Positions 14,301-26,300 of a stretch of 64,000 nt of DNA are shown piece after piece; positions within the stretch are counted from its first letter, which is position 1, and each line of letters begins with the position of its first letter. Below the pieces are notes generated by a model that did not search any database, had not been told where the DNA came from, and saw only the letters and a program-made list of their open reading frames with translations. This stretch comes from Loripinus fragilis (Eukaryota; Mollusca; Bivalvia; Lucinida; Lucinidae). The stretch lies in assembly GCA_964019695.1 (NCBI GenBank), contig OZ026518.1, forward strand, positions 87,725,950 to 87,789,949, in the 5' to 3' direction. The translations under genes and the position numbers were made by a program.

Positions 14301-17300
14301 CAAAAGTCATGTCATTTACTAAAATTATCAAAGATGTTGATGGGTAATATATATAATTGGCTGTTACAGGGTTATGGTGCCATTACCAGAGTGCTAGCAT
14401 ATTGCAAAATCCTTGCAAGATAAATCTGATAGAAAAGTAATAAGTTGTATAGGAAAATTCTTTAAAACCCTTGGAAATATATGAAGATTTTCTCTAGAAC
14501 TTCTACCTGATGGGTTTTCTTTGATCTTTTAAGTTGTTACTCGCACATTGCACTGAATGTTACAAACTTTCCATGAGTATTATGTCAACTATATTTGATG
14601 TCTCTATAAAAGAAAAGAGGGTTTATGGTAGTTTATGTTTTGAGTTACTTCCTCAGCAAATGAGCCAGAGTAAAAAGAAGTACATGGACCTGTGCCAGCA
14701 TGCAAATAAGTATAAGCAGGTCGTGTTGGAGACCAGATCTTGAATGTTTAATGGTATTAAGAGAGTAACGTATGTAACCTGGGCTGTAAAACAGTGTAAG
14801 ACACCATAATAAGGAACTTTAATTCATTTGAATTGCAGCCTTATAGATTTACTATATTCACTGACGGATGTAATACATGTATAGTCAATAACTGCCATAC
14901 TGATACTTGGAAATAACATATGAAACACTAAGTAACATATACAACGGCAAAAACTCAAGACATTTATAAAATAAATGCTAAAAATCATGTAACTGTGCTA
15001 TAAGAAGTTCTTAAACCTGTGCCAGACTTCAAAAAATGTGTGAATATGTCATGTTGGAGACATTATCAGGAAAATTTAATGTCATTTTGCGGGTAACGTA
15101 CATAACATGATGTTACCCGCTAACGCTGCCACTCTCCAAGGGCTAACATATTTCATTTTGTGGCTAATATAATGTAGTATCTGGAAATCATAGTGTACGA
15201 AATTCCCCCTGGGGGGAAGTGGGGTCTATAGCCAGCGCGAGGCCTGGAGAATTACATTTTACATTTTTCTGTGATATGGGGGTACCATGTTCATCATCTA
15301 ATAACTCAAAAAGTATATAAGATAGAAACGTAAAGCTTGCAGTTTTGAAAAGGTAAATAAAAAATCTTTAATGAACATAAATTGGTTTCAGTAAAATTTA
15401 AGACAAACTATATTAGATGCATTTATCATTTAAAAGGGGGTTCAATGAAAAAATGTAACATACACTACATCGGGGGTGACTTTATTTGTTTTCAAATGTC
15501 ATTATCTGTGGCCCAGTAATAGCTAATTTAGAAAATATAACCAATTTGGAAATGTTACCTTATCTTTTGCACTTTTCTGAAGTCTTAAAAGAATTTTAAT
15601 TATCAAATATTTTGTAGGGTAACGTATGTAACAGGCTGTTACAGCTTAACGCTGCCATTGTCAGAGGGCTAACATGTTGCAAAATCCTTGCAAGACATTG
15701 GGCTTCAAGAAAAATATGGTCTACAAAATTCCCCCTGGGGGGTGGTAAACCATATCCAGCCAGTGGCCTAAAACTTCTTCATGCACATCTTCAATATGTC
15801 TGTATAGGCCAGGAACTTTAAATTTTAAGGTCAAGATAATTCCTTGAGAAATTATTTTAGCACCAAAGTACAGGGTTGTGTAGTGTAAATAACCATAAAA
15901 AAGTCCTCAAAAAATATCGGTGCCAAATTCGAGAAAATTAAGATTTAAGATTTTATGATTAGTGGGTGGGGTACCTGAAAAACTGAAATAATGATTTTTG
16001 ACAATTTATGCTTATAAATTTCACATTCTTTATAAGCAAATGCTGAATAAATCAGATGTGGATGGTTTTCAGATTATAAGTGTGTAAACTGAGTGGTCAG
16101 CAGAGAGCCTATTCATTTCCATGGCAACCCACGATCCTAAATAATGGGGGTGTGCCAGCAAAAATATTGATATCTCAGCTGCAATTCATCCTAAAATACT
16201 AAATTTAGTACCAAACTATTTCTTAGTTATCTAACATGTTCCTGATTGTTCGATATGCAAATTATCTAATTTGTATATACATGATTATTTATGAGAATAT
16301 GAGAAATAAGAGAAAATTGCAGGAAATTAAGGGGTTATACCTACAAAACATCATGTATCTCAACTGCTAATTAAACTACAGATCAAAAATTGGTACAAAT
16401 TGATGCCTAGACATTGCCCCTTTACACTGTGGTTTAATATGCAAATTACCTTATTTTCATATCCATCAATTTCAATGAAAACATTAGAAATAAGAGAAAA
16501 TTCTAAGATAAAACTACGGGGGTATACCTACAAAATTGATTATATCTCGGCTACCTATTTCCCTAGATTACCAAACATGGTACCAAACTAATACCAAGAT
16601 AAAATCCTTTTACCCAGTGGTTCAACATGCAAATAATTTGCCTTGCATATCTATGACTATTGATAAAAACATAAGGTATTATACAGCGCCCTAGATAAGC
16701 TTTTGGGTCAATTGGGTATTTACGCAACGTGGTTCTCCTCAATTGTGTACTTGCGAAAACAATTGCGTATTTTCATATTTTTTACGCCACATTTTTTTCT
16801 TCTGTGATTACACGTTTTCTTATTGCATGAAGCATAGGGAATGTGTTTGCATATTTATTCACTCCCATCGTCTGCCTTTCTAAAGTATCAAACTAGCGGA
16901 TTTTATTGTACCTGAAGCAAATCTCATCCCCATGTTGACATTTTGCAAAAGTTTCACTTTCATCATAGTGTTTTTCCATGAAATACTGGACTGGGCACCG
17001 ATATTTTCGTAAAACTGAAGTTATATTGAGCGCTCGCTGGTAAAAAAAAAATCAATACCCGACTGGCATTTGTTTATTACCCAAATGGAAATGGACCAAA
17101 TGGTACGCATTGACATCGCATGTAATTGCATACCGATCGTTAGAATTGCTTTTTGGTACGCACACATTTCATTTTAATTGCTTTTTTGATGATTTTAAAT
17201 GCGTATTTACGCAAATACGCTGCTTATCTAGGGTGCTGATTATAGAAAACCACAGAAAAATTAAGGGGGTATCAGTACAGAATTACTCTAATCACAACTG

Positions 17301-20300
17301 CTAGTTGCCCTAAGTTGCCGAACTTGGTTCTGTATTGATGCTAAGACACATTTCTTTTATTCCTTGGTTCAACGTGAGAGAAATCTAAATTTGATATTCT
17401 AGATTATTAAAGAGAACATAAGAAATCACAGAAAAATCACAGAAAAATTAAGGGGGTATACCTACAAAATTACTAATATCTCAGCTGCTAATTGCAACAG
17501 AGCAGCAAACATGGTATTAACATATTGCTTAGACATAGAGCCTAAATCATGTTCTTTATTGGAAATATTTGAATTGCAAAATCAACATTATTAATAAAAA
17601 TATTAGAAATGAGAAAAAAAAAAAAGAAATTTTATAGCAATGTACCCACAAAATAAAAAAGACGCTCTGCCAGCCAAAATGGCCGCCAGAGCTCTAGATA
17701 AGAAATATTTTAAACAACAAATGAACTTCAATTCATACAATTTGTAATGTCATTCCTTTTAAGATCTTCTACTAAAGCTACCCAACCAGTTCTGCTCTTC
17801 TGAACATTATAATCACCAGAGCTAAAAATAGAACTCTTTACACAACATCTGATCTATTGATCGAGATTCAAAGTAATTACAAAAAAAGTCACAGATCGAT
17901 CTATGTTCCTTTTAATGCTCAAAATCATTCAACTATGCTTAACAAAGTGCCCCCAGGGCTACGATTCAGGCGAGCATTCCAGAGCCGCCCATGATTGCCC
18001 TCTTGTTCAATATTATATGGGAATTCCCGTATTTTAGCCATATTTTCCCCATAATCCCATATATTTATTTTTTTAGAAAACAAATCAGACCTACCTACCT
18101 TATTTTAATTTTCTATGCAATAGTAAACTCCCATTTTTTTGGCCTTAGTAATTTTGTATGTATACTCTCCTATTTTTTTTATGCGATTTTCTATCATTTC
18201 CAATGTTTCATAAATTCATATGAACATATTTACATTTCCAATGCGAGTCTTTAAATGAGCCTTTACATTTGAGATGTCGTTCATACCTTCATGAACAAAT
18301 CGATTTAAGCCACACCCACATACGCACCATTTGAGCGGGCCAACATCAACGCCATCCAATTAAGTTGCTTGTTTACTTAGGTTTGCCTGACGTTGAACGT
18401 GTATCACCATGACGTTAAGCGCGGATATTTGGCGTTTTGGCTATTCCAAACCCTCAGTTATGTCTGATTTAATTCAAAATATTTGGAAACCAGCGAAGTT
18501 AGGTGAAATTGAAAATTGATACTTGACTGATAATATAAAATGTAAATATAAGTAATAAATTCAATTTTGGAAGATTCATGGAACCATGACTACTTCTGGT
18601 CTCTTGCAAAGTTAACGTGAAGCCCAAAGGGCTTCACTTACTTTGCAAGAGACCCGAAGTATTCATGATTCCATGAACCTTCCAAAAATCAAATTCATTT
18701 CTAAAATAAAATTAGATCATATGCATATTGAACCACATGGTATAAGGACTATGTCTAAGCATCGATTAAGAGCCAAGTTTGGTTATTTAGGGCATCTAGC
18801 AGCTGCGATATGAGTAATTTTGAAAACATACCCACTTATTTTTTCTGAGATTTGTCTATTATTTTCAATATTTCATTGATATCCATGAATATATAATTTA
18901 AGTCATTAGAATGTTGAACAAGCAGGTAAAAAAATTCTGAGATATGAGTTTATCACGCCTTTTTTTCTGTTTTTTTCTTTTCACAAAATTTCTCTTACTT
19001 CTACAATTTTCATTAATATTGATGGATATGACGATTAGGTAGTTTACATATTTAACCAGAGTAGAAGAGCTTTGTCTCAGCATTAATTTGGTACCAGTTT
19101 TGTATACTAGTGCAATAAGTAGCTGAGTTGTATACCCCATTTTTGCTGAGTTTTCTCTCTATTTCTCAGGTTCTCGTAAATATTCATGAATACTCAAATG
19201 AGAAAATTGCATACCGGACAGTCCATTTTTCAAGTTTTCATAAATATTCATGAATATGCAAATGGGATAGTTTACATCTAGAACCACCAGATGAAAGGCC
19301 TTGTCAAATTGTATCACTTATGATATAACAACATACAATGTACATCAGTGATGTTTTTGGGCAGAAATCAGTTAACCTACAGGTATTTTTTTTTCCAATT
19401 TTCCCGTATTTTAAAGTTCTCATTAATATTCATTAATATTCAAATTAGAAAATTTGCCAATTTGCATATCTGACCATGTAGTGAAAGGTATATGCCTAGG
19501 CTTTAATTTGGTACCAAGGTTAGTAATCTAGATTGAGAAGCAGCTGAGAAATGGTTGTTTTTGTAGGTATACCCCATTTAGGAGAAAGCATTATGGGTTG
19601 CCATGGAAACCATGCATTTAGTCACATTTTTGGGGTATGACTGGGGTTTCAATGAGCAATTCAACACCCATAGAAACTTGTCCTGGGGTAGCAAGGTAGG
19701 TCAAATTAGATCCTATATCATGATATTGATTGCTTGTTTTCAGCGATTTTTCTTCATTTTTCGTATTTTTTCCACCCCCAAAAAATACCATTTCCCCTCA
19801 GAATTTTTTTGAGGAATTTTTTTCTATAAAACAGGACAACTTCCCGATACTAAAACTGTTGATAACATTTCTCAAGTGATTAGTTTTGGGTTAAGGGTCA
19901 TTTTCGGCTAAATGTACTGGCCTAGTAACATACCTGCAAAGTATTGAAGGCTGTAGGAGGAGTTGATTTTGCAAAGTATGCACTATTATCCATTATTCAA
20001 TATGTGCAGTGGTCAAAAGTTGGCTAAGTTAAAAATGATTAAATTTATCAAAAATAATTTTCATCGATAAACTTTTTCATGCATATCTCCAATATGTCTG
20101 TAACATCTGACCTTGTTTGTAAATGTAAGTATTCAACCCTTAAAGCGCCAAGAAAAAAAACGCATCTGAAAATGTCGTCAGAGCAAATAATGGCCTAACT
20201 TTACTGATGAATTAAGTATAGAAACAAACAGCATGGACCCAGTACAGACTGCTCCTATAGGAGCAGTCTGATCTGGGTCCACACTGTTTGCCATAGAGGC

Positions 20301-23300
20301 TTCTTCAACATTTCAGCAGACGAGAAAAGCAGACGACTTTTGTTGGGATTGGTGCATGACGGGTTAAAACATTTTCAGTACCTATTTGGCACGAGACATT
20401 ACCTGTTCTGTGGCCTTGACACATTGTTCTACCATGTCATGTAGACTATGATTGGCATCCTGAAATGAACACAAACATATTTACCATATTTGACCTATCA
20501 AGGACATGAGAGGATCTTACATGAGTGATCATTTCATATAAAATTTATTAAACAAGCCTTCGGCAAGTTTAATAAATTTGATATGAAATGATCAAAAGTG
20601 TAAGATTCTGTTTATCATATGACCTTTTAAATGCAATTTTATCGCCTTCAAAGTTTGTTTATTTCAATGAAAATTTGTATTGCTGTAACGGACGTTGTCA
20701 TGACGTTACTTGTTCCCGTCGAAAGTGTTATGTAACGTGCGGTCATAACATTATTTAAGACATGACATTATCCACTGAATAACAGTAACATCATATGATA
20801 AACTCCTATAACAGCACATTTAGCACTTTATGGGTTATTTATCATTAGTCTAGATAAACACAAATTTAAAGTGTAGAATTGTGAATATTTTCTTACCCAT
20901 CGGTTTTAACATATGTTTTGGGTGCTCTAAATAACCATCTCATTGAGACCGTTCTTATGAGTACCCACAACATGTTTTGTTTAATTTGATTCTTTCTGTC
21001 CCAGTCAACAATCTTTCAGTTATGTCCGGATGGGTCTTCCAGGATTGAACCAGTAGTAAGCAAGGTTTAATGCGTCTTGCTCAAGGACACAATGCAATGT
21101 GATGCCTTTGAGGCACGAATCTGTGGCCCTTCGGACTCAAGCACTCTACCACTGAGCCGCTGTGCTCCCTACAACATGTTTAGAGAAATAAGAAAATTAT
21201 TTTTTGATTACACACTCTTATCTAAGGGTCTGTTTACACGATACAAACTTCTGATTTTCAGTCTATCCAGTGGTGCAACTTCATTAATACTATGAAGCCA
21301 TTATGTGGATGAAAAACTGTGGATCCTGATCAGCTGGCTTCGAAAGAAGCCAGCTGATCTTGATCTACACTGTTTTCAAAATAGGGTATACAATTTTCAA
21401 CAAGACAGCCAAGTGGCCCTGGATCCCTCACCTGAATTTTGTTTCATGTTTCTAACAAAGGTTACCTTAAGGTAAACTGGCCACACCTCTGGCAGCCATG
21501 ATTTTCAACAGATTCAATTCACTTTAGCTATTTTGTAGAAGACCGCCTTTTTGATGTTTCCTCCAATTTATTTTGAATTCTTATCAACCTTTTCAGAATA
21601 GAAGATATCTTAAAGCTTCCTCTGCCGCAATAAGCCACATCTCCTGGCCGCCATGTTTTTTGACAAATCGAATTGGTTTTAGCAATTTTTATAGACGGTC
21701 AAGGACACCTTGTGACTATTTCTGCCAAGTTGTTTTCAATTCTGAGCATTGGTTTCAGAGATGATTAAAGTTTCTAATATAGGTTCATAAGGGCAACTGG
21801 CCATTCCCCCTGGCAGCCATGTTTTTAGACGGATCAAATTCATTTTAGCTATTTTTGTAGGCCACCCAATGACCATTTATGCCATAATTCTACGCAGTTT
21901 CAATAAGAATGGTAAAAATCTGTCGGGAAAGTTGGGCTCACAAGGTATCAATGTTGATGGACAGACAGAAACTTTCATGCCTATAGCAACTGCACCAATA
22001 AAAGAAATTAATAATTGAGCCGCAACAAGAGATTTCCAACAATGTGGTATGTACGACCAGCAAAGCTGCAGATGAGCCTGTGCATACACACAGTCTGATC
22101 AGAGCCCTTGCTAGTGCTCGAATATTCTATGAGTGTTAAGCTACTGACCAAACAGCATTTGGAGCTCCTAAGCTAAAAGGAGGCTGCACAGGCTAGTCTG
22201 AGTCTACACTTGTCAAAATGCCACATTGTTGGAAATCACATGTCACGGCTCATATTTTATAATTTGCCAGCCAATAAAAGATGTTAATAGCAATACACCA
22301 TGGAAATGTAAATTATTTTCATGATCTACCTGTGAACTTATCCAATCAAACAGAGAGTAATTTTCCTTGTCACCACCTGAGGCACCGACTGGTTCCTGGT
22401 CTGTTGCTGGATGTAGACATGGCAAGACAGGGATCTTAGCTAGCAGCTGCAGGGACTCACTCACTCTGTAATGACAAACAAGTGGCCAGTAATCACTGAC
22501 CTAAAGGTTTTGAAGAAGGAACATTTGAGACCTGTTAGAAAACGAGATATGATAGAGAAACACTGCTGTCCTCAATACATTCATATGCAATTCATAGTAT
22601 AGCTATAATGAACTATAATTTGGATCAGCTAATGAGATTTTAGTATTGATTGCATATGCTAAAAGTTGTTCTTCAATCCTAATGCACCTATTGATTGTTC
22701 CTCATTGTTTGATACAAAAAAACTTTATATGGTCAATTGTATATATTATATCGAGGGATCACAGGTTATAATGTCTAAACGAAATTGTATTTCTTTCTCT
22801 AAAGATCGTTTTCAACAAAAATGACATTATGCTGCATTTCATCTGGGTCTTCACTGTTTGCCAAAGTACACATTAAGGAGTCATAATCTAGGTAACATTT
22901 CATGATTTTGTTGTCGTCTGCTGACTTTTTTCAAAATTACCTTTTACAAGAATTTGGAAATCAAGATCGGGTACGACATTCTGTCTGTCCTGATCTGGGT
23001 CCAAACTGTTTGCAAAGGTTATCAGCAGCCGATAAAAGTCACTACTAGCAAGGAAAGAGATAAACATGCATGCACAGCTTTCTAATAGGGTAAGAGGCCT
23101 ATACTTCAGCATGAGCCTTCATCTACATCACTTCTTGGTGTTACAGGCTCTGGCAGGATTGTGCATTTGCGCTGGCTCATAACCACTTATACAAGCCTTC
23201 ACTGCTCATGATCACTGCAATAAGCACCTAACTCTCATGTACTGGCTCATGTAATTATTTTCAAAAGTAAAGTACAGGTAATTGTCAGGGATAACTGTGT

Positions 23301-26300
23301 TCCAAATTTTCATTTGGGGAGGCCTATTGTTGAATATACGGTCAGAAATTTATTTTTGCTGCGATGTGCAAGCAGAGGCCTAACACCGGATTTGGGATCC
23401 TATATACCAAGATATACGTCCCCAAATGAAAATTTTGAATATGGTTATCACCATTCTAGTTCACTTCTGCAATTTTATCTCAAATTGGAGCGTTGCAAGC
23501 CGCATAATGCCATATGTCATCCAACGAAATGACATAATTAATGATGTCAAATTATTTGTGACAGTTTGTTGCAGGATATACTGTCGCAAACTTTTGACAT
23601 TATCAAATCAGATGTCGTGTAATAAAATTAGTTTAATTAGAATTCATATATTTGAACAGCTCTTCCCACAAGGATAAACACTTGAATAACCAAGCAAAGC
23701 CATTCCACCTTGAGGAATAACTAGAGGGCCAAGTGACCCTGAATCACTCACCTGTGTTTTTGTTAAAGCTTTTATACATGTACATAAAACTTCAAAGGCT
23801 TGAACAGCAGACTCCTGGCTCATTTAACATAGTTAACCCTTTATGCCCAAATGAATTCTGCCTATTAACTTGGGATGGTCCATTGTATATACTGAGGGGT
23901 CATAGTGACAGGTTATGATTTCCACATAAAAATGTATTACTTTGGATGAAGACTGTGTTTGTCCTAGCAAACAGGTTAGACCCTGATGAAATGCCGCATT
24001 GTGTGGGATTTCATCTGGGTATTCACTGTTTGCCAAAGAACACACAAAGGAGTCACTAGTACAGAAAGGGTTAATTTGAACTCTCTAATTGAGTGTCCCA
24101 AGAGTAGGAAGGGCAAGAGGCAGTGTCTAACTTTACTAGGGCCAAGAAAAAATGAAAAAAGTCAATAAGCAATGCTTATTAGATACCCCCCGCACAGTAA
24201 GAGTCAGTGAAAAAACTTGGCAAGTTATAGTTCGAACAAGAAGACCTTAGTTTTGATAAGAAGATTTCAGTAGAATCTGTGCAAACAAAAATTATAAACT
24301 CCTTCATGCATATGTTCAATGTGTCTACATTGTATCCACAAAGTATCAAATTGCTCCATCAAAAGCTGTAGTAGGAGTTGATCGGCCCATAAAGGCACTA
24401 TCCATGCATATACAAAAGCCATATACGGGAATAATTGTCTAAGTTCTCACAGTTGTCATTTTGTCAAAATTATTTTTTGTGAACCAAACTCCTTCATGCA
24501 TATGTTCAATGTGTCTGCATTGTATTGGCAAAGTATCAAATTGTTCCATCAAAAGCTGTAGTAGGAGTTGGTCCAGGCTTTCAAGTGCCAATCAACAGAA
24601 AAGTAGGGAAAAAGTAGGGATAAAAATTTGACAAAAGTAGTGAAAAAGTAGGGATTATTGGTGTAAAAAAGTAGGGATAGTAGGGCTTTTCCAAATATAA
24701 AATTCATTACAACAAGCTGTTTGAAATAAGTTATTTAAAATGCAATGAGCAGGATAATACCTGTGACAATAGTTCTAGCCAAACAGAGAGACTTTTAGGT
24801 TCAACATTAAAATTTTACGAGTTAAGCGGGGGGACGCCTGAATGAACATAAAAGTTCATTTATAAAATCCAAGCGAGCGAAGCGAGCCAGGAAAAATTTC
24901 TGGATTTTTACGCATAAATGATATTTTAGAGTGAAAAAGTAGGGATAGTAGGGCATTTTCATAAAAAAGTAGGGAAAAGTAGGAGCAGATCAAAAAAGTA
25001 GGGAAAAGTAGGAAAAATAGGAAAAGTAGGGCCCACTTGAAAGCCTGTTGGTCAGCCCATGAAGGCACCATCTATGCATATACAAAAGCCTAATAAGGGA
25101 AAAATTGTCTAAGTTCTCACAGCTGTCATTTCGTCAAAAATTATTTTTTCTGAACAGAACTCCTTCATGCATATGTTCAATGTGTTTAAATTGTATAGGC
25201 AAAGTCTCAAATTGTTCCATCTAAAGCTGTGGTAGGAGTTGATCGGCCCATGAAGGCACCATCTATGCATATACAAAAGCCTTATTAGGGAGAATTGTCT
25301 AAGTTCTCACAGCTTCCATTTTGTCAAAAAATATTTTTTCTAAGCAAAACTTCTTCATGCATATGTTAAATGTGTCTACATTGTATAGGCAAAGTATCAA
25401 ATTGCTCCATAAAAAGCTGTGGTAGGAGTTGATCGGCCCATAAAGGCACTGTCTATGCATATACAAACACCTTATTAGGGAAAAATTGTCTAAGTTCTCA
25501 CAGCTGTCATTTTGTCAACAATTATCTTTTCTGAACTAAACTCCTTCATGCATATGTTCAATGTGTCTACATTGTATAGGAAAAGTATCAAATTGTTCCA
25601 TCAAAAGCTGTGGTAGGAGTTGATTGGCTTGTATATGGCCTATAATAGCATAAGCACAATATTAAAAGCCATTTAGAACTACAAAGGGAAATAACTCTAA
25701 TAGAATTGGCCCCTAGCCCTTACTTTTTTGTCTCAAGTATTTGTCTTGCATATATGAACATGTTTGCAAGGTTTGATGAAAATCCAGCAATGACTCTTCC
25801 AGTTATTAAGGAAAAAGCACTATATTAAAAGCCATTTAGAACTACAAAGGGAAATAACTCTAATAGAATTGGCCCCTAGCCCTTACTTTTTTGTCTAAAG
25901 TATTTGTCTTGCATATATGAACATGTTTGCAAGGTTTGATGAAAATCCAGCAATGACTCTTCGAGTTATTAAGGAAACAAAGCGTTACGGACGGACGGAC
26001 GGACGAACCACCTTATTAGGGAAAAATTGTCTAAGTTCTCACAGCTGTCATTTTGTCAAAAATTATCTTTTCTGAACTAAACTCCTTCATGCATATGTTC
26101 AATGTGTCTACATTGTATAGGAAAAGTATCAAATTGTTCCATCAAAAGCTGTGGTAGGAGTTGATTGGCCCGTATATGGCCTAAAATAGCATAAGCACAA
26201 TATTAAAAGCCATTTAGAACTACAAAGGGAAATAACTCTAATAGAATTGGCCCCTAGCCCTTACTTTTTTGTCTCAAGTATTTGTCTTGCATATATGAAC

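Larger units (their letters stand above)
15807..19922. mobile_element. Large foldback element (4.1 kb) with arms made of tandem repeats
   Basis: Termini TAGGCCAG and CTGGCCTA are inverted. Further inward, paired blocks include CTTGAGAAAT (15853; inverse near 19870), TTTCCATGGCAACCC (16117; inverse near 19600) and AATAATGGGG/CCCCATT. The left arm (16140-17640) consists of units of about 160 bp with CTACAAAATTACTAATATCT, CAGCTGC, GGTACCAAAC and TGCAAAT. The right arm (18720-19590) has the same units inverted. The spacer near 17940-18300 is unrelated and a hairpin sits at 18546-18715. The flanking TCTGTA/GTAACAT shows a 2-3-bp target duplication (TA or GTA). Confidence 0.8.
10270..20115. repeat. 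Old tandem repeat (units about 190-205 bp) split by four insertions
   Basis: Units contain GCTGTAAATTTATCAAAAAT, ACTTCTTCATGCACATCTTC, AATATGTCTGTAACATACCT, GCAAAGTATT and CTCTAGGAGAAGTTGATTT. They appear at 10270-10459, 10663-10990, 11233-11387, 15769-15806 and 19923-20115. Removing the elements at 10460-10662, 10991-11232, 11388-15768 and 15807-19922 rejoins them in register. At least four monomers are recognisable. Confidence 0.85.

Noticed and set aside
24290..26160. Regularly spaced repeats, considered as a CRISPR array
   Set aside because: Units are about 190 bp and similar throughout, with no short-repeat/unique-spacer pattern. The genome is eukaryotic.
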